Source: a bacterium UBA4637 (GTDB lineage: Bacteria > Bacteroidota > Bacteroidia > Bacteroidales > Bacteroidaceae). From it: a stretch of 30,726 bases of DNA. Position 1 is the first letter of the stretch. Each line of letters starts with the position of its first letter. Positions 24,825-30,726 of the stretch are shown piece by piece. Where the stretch lies: positions 1-30,726 of the forward strand of contig DHMR01000001.1 of the NCBI GenBank assembly GCA_002405875.1, given 5' to 3'. A program made the translations under genes and the position numbers. The notes below the pieces were generated by a model. That model did no database searches. It was not told the DNA's origin and saw nothing but the letters and a program-made list of their open reading frames with translations.

Positions 24825-26405
24825 ATGAAAATCTTAAGATATATAGGGACATTTGCATTGCTGGCAACGCTTGCAGCTTGCTCTATGGAGGAAGAGCAAG
24901 TGAATGTTGCTGGAAATGAAGTAATCGTCAAAGCTACGATTGGTGGTGAGAGCATTTTTACCAGAAGTTATCCCGCAGGGGATGCTGAAGGGCAGAAACA
25001 ATTTGCTGATTATTCACAAATAGGTATTTGCCAAAATGGCGGTGATGCTCGAAAATTTGAACTAAAAAATAGTGTTTGGGAAATCAAAGACTCTAAGGGG
25101 CCTATGAAATGGGAAACGGATGCTCCTGTTTTTAAGGCTTTTTATCCATATACTAGTTACTCTTCGGGTGTTAATAGTTACGATAAAGGGTATATAGACC
25201 AAAACCAAACTAAAGAAGATTTTTTGGCACGTTCGGATTATATGACTGCAACTAAAACATATACAACAATTCCAGAGAACCGTCAACTTGATTTGACATT
25301 TGAACGTAAGACGGCGCGTGTTGTTGTCAATATAACTGCGTCTTCTTTTACCAATGAGTTTACTAATCTTAATCTTAATGATGTTTACGTTTTTTCTCAG
25401 ACAAATATACCTGCGACTCCAGTAGGTGATGTTAAAGAAATTACAGCATATCATGATGGTTATGGGGTCAATGGAAAACCATGGATAGCCTTAGTTGCGC
25501 CTAATGCTGCTGATGCAGACAAAAACTTTATCGGTGTAAAGGTTTATAGCGATGAATATGGAGAATACGGTAAAATGCTCTATGTTAAAGGTATACCAAA
25601 TCTAGAAGCAGGAAAGAGTTATACATATAACCTGAAAATTGGCAAGGAAAGGGCTACGATAGAAAATGTAGAAGTGGCAGACTGGACAACAGGCTCAACA
25701 ATACATGGTGGCGAGGCTTCTGCTATAACGGTAGAGGGTATTAAAGAATCTGTCACTACGCAATTGAAAAGGGGCAATGATGTAGTGTTGACCTTGAATT
25801 CCAATGCGTCTTCGGATATTTTCGATGCCATCAAAACTGCAATTAAAGACAAAAGTGTTGCAGACGGAAGTGTCAATTTAACTCTGAAGGGTGTGGAAAC
25901 AATTTCAGAAGAAAGCTTTAAAGAGGTGACTTGGCTTAATAAGGTTACTTTGCCAGATGCTGTCACTATAGGCAAGTATGCCTTCAGTGGAAGTAGTTTG
26001 AAGGGTATAGAAGCCCCTAACGTAAGCACCGTAAAAATGCAAGCATTTGATCAATGTAAGTCTCTTGAAAATGTTAATTTGCCTAAAGTGTCGGAAATAG
26101 GTATTAAAGCATTCTGTTCTTGCAGTAATTTGAAAACTGTTTTGTTGGGTTCACTCACCAAAGTTGGGACTGGAAGTGAAGATAATGAAGATGGGATATT
26201 TGAGAGTGTTATAACACAAGATGTTTCTCTTATATTATCTTCAAGCCAAAGTATGCTAACCTTAGATATAAGTGCTGAAGGAAATTTCTTTTGGATACCC
26301 ATAAATCTGCCTTATAAAGGTTCTTCCCAGCATCTTGATGAGAAGAAATTTCTGGGTTATGAATTCAAATCTATAAAATGTGGAGATAAAATATCCCCAG
26401 AATAA
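24825..26405 (+). CDS. Fimbrillin fused to BspA-like leucine-rich repeats (candidate tip adhesin)
   Basis: A 526-aa lipoprotein with lipobox TLAAC (Cys19). A fimbrillin domain runs from about 25 to 300. It has Thr46-Arg47 (FTRSYPAG) at the same place as in the two stalk subunits, and the ADWTTGS...GGE closing motif at 286-297. A C-terminal extension of about 225 residues contains LRR_5 (BspA-type) repeats at roughly 355-450, for example IGKYAFSGSSLKGIEAPNVS and IGIKAFCSCSNLKTVLLGSL, then a non-repeat tail. BspA repeats mediate binding to host matrix or other bacteria in oral and gut Bacteroidales. As the last gene of the operon with an added binding domain it is the best tip candidate. AT-rich, like the preceding gene. 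Confidence 0.8.
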   Translation: MKILRYIGTFALLATLAACSMEEEQVNVAGNEVIVKATIGGESIFTRSYPAGDAEGQKQFADYSQIGICQNGGDARKFELKNSVWEIKDSKGPMKWETDAPVFKAFYPYTSYSSGVNSYDKGYIDQNQTKEDFLARSDYMTATKTYTTIPENRQLDLTFERKTARVVVNITASSFTNEFTNLNLNDVYVFSQTNIPATPVGDVKEITAYHDGYGVNGKPWIALVAPNAADADKNFIGVKVYSDEYGEYGKMLYVKGIPNLEAGKSYTYNLKIGKERATIENVEVADWTTGSTIHGGEASAITVEGIKESVTTQLKRGNDVVLTLNSNASSDIFDAIKTAIKDKSVADGSVNLTLKGVETISEESFKEVTWLNKVTLPDAVTIGKYAFSGSSLKGIEAPNVSTVKMQAFDQCKSLENVNLPKVSEIGIKAFCSCSNLKTVLLGSLTKVGTGSEDNEDGIFESVITQDVSLILSSSQSMLTLDISAEGNFFWIPINLPYKGSSQHLDEKKFLGYEFKSIKCGDKISPE

Positions 26406-26485
26406 TTTGAAAAATAATGATATTAGATAAACTCCTAAGCTGGGCGGGAGTATAAGGTACTCAGCAACTTTTATGAACAAAGTAG

Positions 26486-26527
26486 GGGCTGCAAGCGGTT
26501 GTTATAGCCGGCTTGCAGCCCTTATTG
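26486..26527 (+). terminator. Terminator of the fimbrial operon
   Basis: GGGCTGCAAGC (26486-26496) pairs perfectly with GCTTGCAGCCC (26511-26521), with a further GG/CC pair inside. A short TTATTG follows. It lies 80 bp after the stop of the last fimbrillin gene. Confidence 0.7.
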
Positions 26528-26542
26528 TGCTAACGCAATCGG

Positions 26543-26582
26543 TAATCGTTTGTAGCTTGCTACTGCAAATACCAAACGATTA
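26543..26582 (+). promoter_or_regulatory. Hairpin covering the start of the 62-aa ORF
   Basis: TAATCGTTTG (26543-26552) pairs perfectly with CAAACGATTA (26573-26582), whose final A is the A of the start codon. If transcribed, it would hide the start from ribosomes. Confidence 0.45.
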
Positions 26583-26770
26583 TGAAGGGACAGAAATTGT
26601 TATCAACATCAGTTTTAGTTGAGGCTGTAAGCGTAGCTTTGAAGTCGCTCGAAGAAAATGAAGAGGAAAGAGCGAATGTTATAGAAAAACTACAATCTAG
26701 TATTGATTATGTGCAAAACCATCCCAAACCCATTGCATTCCTAAAAGAAAAGGTAAAGATGAAGGTTTAG
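26582..26770 (+). CDS. Hypothetical 62-aa protein
   Basis: A small ORF predicted to be helical and charged (EENEEERANVIEKLQ, 24-38), without signal peptide or membrane segment, possibly a short coiled coil. I recognise no family. It sits after the fimbrial terminator. No promoter or ribosome site is evident, and a 10-bp hairpin overlaps its start codon. It may be a genuine small gene under translational control, a fragment of a lost gene, or chance. The amino-acid content looks protein-like, which is the main argument for it. Confidence 0.35.
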   Translation: MKGQKLLSTSVLVEAVSVALKSLEENEEERANVIEKLQSSIDYVQNHPKPIAFLKEKVKMKV

Positions 26771-26792
26771 TATCGTTGAGGACTTGAAGAAT

Positions 26793-26852
26793 ATAGCCTT
26801 TCCTAGGCATTTTTTTGCCCTCTATGAGAGCAATATTTTGACTAGGGAAGGC
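26793..26852. other. Compound hairpin in the spacer before the ABC transporter genes
   Basis: GCCTTTCCTAG (26796-26806) pairs with CTAGGGAAGGC (26842-26852) through one G-T wobble. An inner CTCT-ATG-AGAG hairpin and a T7 run lie in the loop. GCAATATT occurs twice, once in the loop and once at the right flank. Placed between converging genes, it could act as a two-way terminator. The rest of the 26771-27027 spacer contains the promoter listed next and nothing else recognisable. Confidence 0.45.
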
Positions 26853-26952
26853 AATATTCTAATTATCGCGACGTAGCTTTTCCCAAAATGCCCATAAATA
26901 CTGGGAGTATGAGAGATTTGGTGAGGTGTGGGGTAAATTTCTCCCCCAAACA

Positions 26953-26984
26953 TTTGGTGATTACAAATTAAAGTCTTATTTTTG
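26953..26984 (+). promoter_or_regulatory. Orphan consensus promoter pointing antisense to the ABC ATPase gene
   Basis: TTTG (26953-26956), a 20-bp spacer and TATTTTTG (26977-26984) are as good a match as the tRNA promoter here. Yet no + strand gene follows; the next gene, from 27028, is on the other strand and would be read antisense from its 3' end. Confidence 0.6.
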
Positions 26985-27027
26985 CCAATGAAATTCTTTT
27001 TAAAATTCTTTGTCGGGAGCCTTGTTT

Positions 27028-27756
27028 TTACACATTCAGAAAGTGCTCTTCTAGCTTTTCCCTCGGCATGTCGGCGGTGTCGTGATAGTGCAGGTGATGG
27101 TTTACGCAGGCGATGTGCTTCACGTTGTTGAGCACCTCGGCGATGTCGTGGCTTACGATGATGATGGCGCAGTCCTTGTTGATTTGCTCCAGCATCTCGT
27201 ACATCTGCTTCTGGAATCGGCGGTCGATGTAGGTGTTGGGTTCGTCTAGGATTACCACGTCGGGCTTCGATACGATGGCGCGGGCTAGGAGGACACGCTG
27301 GAGCTGGCCGCCGCTCAAGGCTCCGATGTGACGGTCTTTGAGGTCGACGAGCTGCATGCGCTCCAGAGTGTCGAGCACCTGCTGGTGATGCGCCTTGGTG
27401 TAGCGAGCGAAAAGACCTTTCGTTTTGCTGAGGCCGGAGAGCACCACTTCGTATACGGAGATGGGGAATTGGTGGTCGAGGTCGTTGTACTGAGGGAGAT
27501 AGCCCATGGTAATCTCCTTTACCTCCCTCGGCTCGTTGTTACCTTCAGTAGAAGTGGCTGGTTGATAGAATTTTATGCTTCCTGCTGAAGGTTTTTTCAA
27601 ACCGAGAATTATTTTCATGAGCGTGGTCTTGCCACCACCGTTTGGACCGATGATGCCAAGGTAATCGTCTTGATAGACGGTTAGATTTACGTCTTGGAGC
27701 ACTTCCTTTTGGTCGTAGCTCGCACAGAGATGCTCGATTTTTATGATTGGATTCAT
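27028..27756 (-). CDS. ABC transporter ATP-binding protein, metal (Zn/Mn) type
   Basis: A 242-aa cytoplasmic ATPase subunit. Walker A is GPNGGGKTT (37-45), the signature LSGGQ is at 147-151, Walker B VVILDEP is at 167-173 with Glu172 as catalytic base, and the switch His is His203. The GPNGGGKTT form and overall pattern are typical of the ZnuC/MntB-type family. It is downstream of a cluster A-1-type binding protein on the same strand, which supports metal uptake. After Walker B the sequence reads NTYID where the family usually has a small D-loop variant, still compatible with function. No permease gene follows: downstream there is only spacer and a converging ORF. Confidence 0.85.
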   Translation of the reverse strand: MNPIIKIEHLCASYDQKEVLQDVNLTVYQDDYLGIIGPNGGGKTTLMKIILGLKKPSAGSIKFYQPATSTEGNNEPREVKEITMGYLPQYNDLDHQFPISVYEVVLSGLSKTKGLFARYTKAHHQQVLDTLERMQLVDLKDRHIGALSGGQLQRVLLARAIVSKPDVVILDEPNTYIDRRFQKQMYEMLEQINKDCAIIIVSHDIAEVLNNVKHIACVNHHLHYHDTADMPREKLEEHFLNV

Positions 27757-27772
27757 TTATTCTAATGCTTTT

Positions 27773-27893
27773 GCCCTTTCAGGGCGATTTTCTACTGATA
27801 TTTATACCCAGGGCGTTGCCCTGGGCTAGGGGCTTTTGGGCTTTCAGCCCGTATTGTTGCCCTGGGCTAGGTGCTTTTGGGCTTTTAGCCCGA
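27773..27893. repeat. GC-rich palindromic repeats, including a 41-bp tandem duplication
   Basis: GCCCT-TTC-AGGGC (27773-27785) is followed by CCCAGGGC-GTT-GCCCTGGG (27807-27825). Two 41-bp direct repeats begin at 27816 and 27857, each with TTGCCCTGGGCTAG, then GGGCTTT(C/T)AGCCC. Such CCCAGGGC/GCCCTGGG hairpin repeats are common between genes in Prevotella and Bacteroides. They fill the whole space between the ATPase and binding-protein genes. Confidence 0.85.
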
Positions 27894-28766
27894 TTATTTT
27901 CCTGCAACTACTAGTTCTTTGCCTTGCAGAGCCCTAGTCACTTCTTTCATAGCCTCTACCCAGTCGCCTTGCAGGGGATTGATTTTGAAGGGCTTGGTGT
28001 GGCTCTCCTGGATGAATGTCGTTGTGTTGCGGTTGGCAAACTCGGCTTGGATGAGGCAATATTTGATGTGCTCTTTCTTGGCTCTTTCGATGAGGCTCTT
28101 GATTTGCGCAGCACTTGGCTCCCTGCCTTCCTCCTCGATGGCTAGCTGCTCTAGCTTGTAGTCTCGGGCGAAGTAGGTGAGGATAGGGTGGTAAATCACG
28201 AATTTATGCTCGAATTTTGGATTGTTCTTCACCTCTTGCGTGATGGCACTATCCCTTTGGTCGATGACGTGGAGCAGCTTTTGGTAGTTTTTCTCGAAGA
28301 ATGCCTTGTCCTCAGGCAGCAGCTCGCAGAGCGACTGGAGGATGTTTCTTGAGATGATGCGAGCGTTCTTGCAACTCATCCATACATGCGGGTCGGTGTT
28401 GCCGCCTGGCGTCTTGGCAGGAGTGATGCCTACGGAGGTGTCGATGACCTTCATGTCGGGAGCGTTTTGCCGGAGCTTTTTCATCCATGTTTGTTCAAAG
28501 CCGATGTTACCCACCTTGAAGTAGAGGTCGCTATTGGAGAGCTCCACCATTTGCTGGGCGTATGGCTCGTAGGTCTCAGGGTTGTTGCCATTCGACACCA
28601 TCACGTTCACATCCACCTTGTCGCCAGCAATCTGGTTGACAAAGTACTGATAGGGAGGAATGGTTACTGTTACCACTGGCTTGTCGTCGTCATTTGATTT
28701 CTTGGTTGCTTGCTTGCAACTCACAAATATGACGCATAGTATAATAAGGTATAATAGTCTTCTCAT
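27894..28766 (-). CDS. Metal ABC transporter substrate-binding lipoprotein (ZnuA-like)
   Basis: A 290-aa lipoprotein (lipobox FVSC, Cys17) of the cluster A-1 binding-protein family, which captures Zn, Mn or Fe. Expected metal ligands compare as follows: the first site is NPETYEP with Glu64 where ZnuA and PsaA have His; then His127 in DPHVW, His193 in YHPILTYF, and Asp268 in QGDW. There is no His-rich loop between 115 and 125. The ligand set Glu-His-His-Asp is thus unusual and the preferred metal is uncertain. It lies upstream of the ATPase gene, 137 bp away, with palindromic repeats between them. Zinc uptake is the likeliest role by family. Confidence 0.85.
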   Translation of the reverse strand: MRRLLYLIILCVIFVSCKQATKKSNDDDKPVVTVTIPPYQYFVNQIAGDKVDVNVMVSNGNNPETYEPYAQQMVELSNSDLYFKVGNIGFEQTWMKKLRQNAPDMKVIDTSVGITPAKTPGGNTDPHVWMSCKNARIISRNILQSLCELLPEDKAFFEKNYQKLLHVIDQRDSAITQEVKNNPKFEHKFVIYHPILTYFARDYKLEQLAIEEEGREPSAAQIKSLIERAKKEHIKYCLIQAEFANRNTTTFIQESHTKPFKINPLQGDWVEAMKEVTRALQGKELVVAGK

Positions 28767-28827
28767 AAAATAGTCAAATTAAGTATTTCGTTCATTACTC
28801 TTTGTTCTTCACTCTAAAACTTTTTGC

Positions 28828-29280
28828 TTAAAATATAAAACTTAGTCCATACACTAGCAAAACATATCTCAATACCTTTCCAATGGTGATACTCAGTATG
28901 GATATAGGGAGATTCGCCCTTGTCAATCCTAATACAATGGTGATGGCACTGCCAAGCAAGGGTAGGAAGGCGAAGAATCCCATCCACGCTCCATGTCCTG
29001 CCATGAATCGCTCTGCCTTGTCGAGGCTTTCCTTCTTCACATGCAGATATTTCTCTATCCATTCCAGCTTGCCCATTCTGCCTACTCCATAGTTGAACAT
29101 AGAGCCGAGCACATTGCCGATGCTGCCATAGACGACGAGGGGAAGGGGATGAAGTCCAGCCGCCTGCAAGCCTGCCATTACCGCCTCACTGCTGAAGGGG
29201 AAGAAACTCCCGGCGAGGAAGGCTGCCACCAGCATGCCCCAATAGCCCCAGTTTATTAGAAAATCGATTATCCAACTCAT
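28828..29280 (-). CDS. YqaA/DedA-type (VTT domain) membrane protein
   Basis: A 150-aa integral membrane protein with about four hydrophobic segments and the VTT/SNARE-associated signature. It has FLAGSFFPFSSEAVMAGL near 21-38, where the FPxxSE pattern is typical, then GNVLGSMFNYGVGR at 55-68 and GFFAFLPLLGSAITIVLGLTR near 101-121. Short YqaA-like members of this length are common in Bacteroidota and relate to DedA lipid flippases. A role in lipid movement or membrane homeostasis is inferred from the wider family. It is upstream of the metal-binding protein gene (61 bp) on the same strand and may share its message. Confidence 0.82.
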   Translation of the reverse strand: MSWIIDFLINWGYWGMLVAAFLAGSFFPFSSEAVMAGLQAAGLHPLPLVVYGSIGNVLGSMFNYGVGRMGKLEWIEKYLHVKKESLDKAERFMAGHGAWMGFFAFLPLLGSAITIVLGLTRANLPISILSITIGKVLRYVLLVYGLSFIF

Positions 29281-29329
29281 GCTTTTTAAATGTATTTAAT
29301 TGCCTGATATTTAATGATTTAATATACAT

Positions 29330-29450
29330 GATGTACTGTTTTGGTACATATGGTCTCTTTTTCATAAGTTTGATGCGCTATTTTAGTGCATATGGTCTCT
29401 TCTTCATAAGTTTGATGTCCTGTATTGGGACATCAAACCCTTATTTCATG
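29330..29450. repeat. 42-bp tandem repeats, each containing a small hairpin
   Basis: Units begin at 29330, 29372 and 29414 (GATG in each), exactly 42 bp apart. The first two are highly similar, ending in ATATGGTCTCTT.TTCATAAG. The third is degenerate after the stem. Each holds a stem around a 6-7 nt loop: TGTAC/GTACA, TGCGC/GTGCA and TGTCC/GGACA. The third stem extends to an 11-bp GTTTGATGTCC/GGACATCAAAC. Bases differ between units, but pairing is kept. Confidence 0.8.
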
Positions 29451-30403
29451 ATTGCTTCGTACAATATCGTTTCCGGCACGAATATATTATATAATAGGAT
29501 GAGAACGATGAGCATCAGCATCGAGATAAACATGGTGTTGGTCAACTTGCCCTTGGTAAACGTGATGAAATGGGCGATGAGCGGTGAGGTGTTCACCAGC
29601 AAGATGCCGCCCAACTCATGGATGTGCTGAGGCTGCAAGATGATGAACACGATGCATACTGCCGACATCATGATGAGCGACTCGTATATCATGCGGGTAC
29701 GTATCTTGTCGGCATAACTGCTTTGGATGAACTGGATGGCACCGGTCACGGTGAGCAATATGATGAAGCCCAGGTTTATCAACTGATGGTCGGTAACCTG
29801 CGAGTAGTCGAACATTTCGCTGTAGTTGACAAACTCGGAAAAATGCTGAATCAATCCGGGGAAATTGTCGGTATAGGCGTAATAGCCCGCCCCAAACCAA
29901 TAGGGTGCGATGACGCCGAGCAGGGAAGCGAAGAAGGTGCGCATGCTCAGAGAGAGGGTGAACACCATCATCATAATCCAGAGGAAAGGAAGGAAATAGC
30001 CTATCTGTACGAATACCATCGAGGCAAGTCCGATGCAGCAGAAGGCATAGAATGTCCAGCCAGCCGAACGCTTGTCTTGATAGCAATTCCAAATGATGAG
30101 ATAAAAGGCGATGAAACACATCGTCACAATACTGCTTTTTAGCTCCATGTGCGGAAGTCCCGCCATGGTTATCAATGCCAAGAAACTGCACGATACCATA
30201 CGGCTGTAGGTGCGCATCAGGGCATTGCGGTTGTTGAGTTCCACCATCAGCAAGGTAGACATGATGGTGAAGGCAAATTGTACCCAGATATTGGATACCA
30301 ATAAACCCACTGCAACCCATACCAGAGCGGCAAGGGTTGCAGTAACAGGGAGTGCGTAGCGGCTTGCCGCTACCTTATTCTGAAAAGTTTTCTTTCTTAA
30401 CAT
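29441..30403 (-). CDS. Hypothetical polytopic membrane protein
   Basis: A 320-aa protein with about nine to ten hydrophobic helices spread over its whole length and no soluble domain. I do not recognise the family. Possible helix regions include about 18-37, 40-55, 71-84, 91-106, 120-139, 140-156, 209-227, 242-257, 263-278 and 290-310. The N-terminus is basic (LRKKTFQNK), so it should face the cytoplasm. An ATG at 30403 is preferred over an adjacent TTG at 30406. It lies downstream of purD on the same strand, separated by a 179-bp spacer with a long inverted repeat. Its 3' end overlaps the third unit of the 42-bp repeat array. Confidence 0.7.
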   Translation of the reverse strand: MLRKKTFQNKVAASRYALPVTATLAALVWVAVGLLVSNIWVQFAFTIMSTLLMVELNNRNALMRTYSRMVSCSFLALITMAGLPHMELKSSIVTMCFIAFYLIIWNCYQDKRSAGWTFYAFCCIGLASMVFVQIGYFLPFLWIMMMVFTLSLSMRTFFASLLGVIAPYWFGAGYYAYTDNFPGLIQHFSEFVNYSEMFDYSQVTDHQLINLGFIILLTVTGAIQFIQSSYADKIRTRMIYESLIMMSAVCIVFIILQPQHIHELGGILLVNTSPLIAHFITFTKGKLTNTMFISMLMLIVLILLYNIFVPETILYEAIMK

Positions 30404-30433
30404 CAAGATTTCTCGTCAATACGTTTTTTCTAG

Positions 30434-30570
30434 TCAAGAATTAGAGAATTTGAGAATTTCTTTCTTGCAGTTCCCTTTCTAGCATTCTCTTCTTGTCATT
30501 CTCGGCTAAATTCTGAATGGAGAAAAAACACAAGCGAACTTGGAAAATTCTTTAATTCTCTAATTCTTGA
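30434..30570. repeat. 137-bp element bounded by 17-bp inverted repeats
   Basis: TCAAGAATTAGAGAATT (30434-30450) is perfectly inverted at 30554-30570. Allowing two mismatches, the match extends inwards by AGAATTT to about 25 bp. The interior is about 100 bp with no ORF. It could be a MITE-like element or a long stem-loop. No clear target-site duplication is visible. Confidence 0.55.
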
Positions 30571-30582
30571 TAAATATGATAA

Positions 30583-30726
30583 TTACAAGTCTTGTCCGAT
30601 GTCCGAGCGGAAGTATTTGTCGGTGAAGTGAATCTTCTGTGCCTCGGCGAAGCTCTTCTTCAAAGCCTCGTCCTTGTCCTTGCCGTAGCTTACTACGCAG
30701 ATTACACGTCCGCCGTTGGTTACCAC
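30583..30726 (-). CDS. purD: Phosphoribosylamine-glycine ligase, C-terminal end (partial)
   Basis: The last 47 codons of a gene that enters from the right edge. The translation begins VVTNGGRVICVVSYGKDKDE and ends YFRSDIGQDL. This is the C-terminal signature of PurD, which couples glycine to phosphoribosylamine in purine synthesis: the TNGGRV motif, the alternating helix of A/L/K residues, and the FRxDIG ending. The stop TAA is at 30583-30585 on the - strand. Only the tail is here, so completeness cannot be judged. Confidence 0.9.
   Translation of the reverse strand: MVTNGGRVICVVSYGKDKDEALKKSFAEAQKIHFTDKYFRSDIGQDL

Noticed and set aside
26406..27027. Remnant of a permease or transposase gene
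   Set aside because: I looked at both strands and found no stretch with transporter helices or transposase motifs.
29328..29630. + strand ORF with repeated YGLFFISLM peptides
   Set aside because: The peptide repeat only reflects the 42-bp DNA repeat (a multiple of three). The second half is the antisense of the - strand membrane protein gene.

Overview
The window reads as chromosomal DNA of a Bacteroidales bacterium, most likely Prevotella/Segatella. Several things point there: promoters of the Bacteroidota type (TAnnTTTG, with TTTG about 20 bp upstream in the best cases); lipoprotein signal peptides on nearly all exported proteins; an Omp85 partner of TamB that is itself a lipoprotein (TamL type); DUF4827 and DUF2723 proteins; and a type V (FimA/Mfa-like) fimbrial operon. 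The species is inferred from these families and was not tested by any search.

Layout. 1-1137: a terminator from an off-window gene, a promoter with a structured leader, a small lysozyme-like transglycosylase, and an initiator tRNA-Met. 1246-10566: a tight + strand operon of a TetR regulator, fabG, an RluA-type pseudouridine synthase, tamB and tamL. It links lipid synthesis to outer-membrane assembly. 10731-14970: a sugar nucleotidyltransferase, an NrnA-type DHH phosphoesterase, a DUF4827 lipoprotein and glmM (cell-wall precursor supply). 14971-15256: an intergenic region packed with a large hairpin and 22-bp tandem repeats of two types. 15257-20114 (- strand): a likely operon of a DUF2723 membrane glycosyltransferase-like protein, a polysaccharide deacetylase and an unknown helical protein.

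20388-26521 is the accessory part. It has a seven-helix membrane AraC-type regulator, then three copies of ATGCGACACC leading to a promoter, then an operon of a two-helix small membrane protein, a FimB/Mfa2-like anchor, two fimbrillins, and a fimbrillin fused to BspA-like leucine-rich repeats (probable tip). Base composition drops sharply in the last two genes, suggesting an exchangeable cassette.

26582-30726: a small orphan ORF under a hairpin, an orphan promoter pointing antisense, metal ABC transporter genes (ATPase and binding protein, no permease beside them), a YqaA/DedA-type membrane protein, an unknown polytopic membrane protein and the 3' end of purD. Intergenic spaces here hold 41-bp and 42-bp tandem repeats with hairpins and a 137-bp inverted-repeat element.

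The most interesting signal is the regulator/operator/fimbria module. Repeats spaced 22 and 20 bp sit with the last copy exactly where the -33 box would be. The first copy is one arm of the regulator's own terminator.
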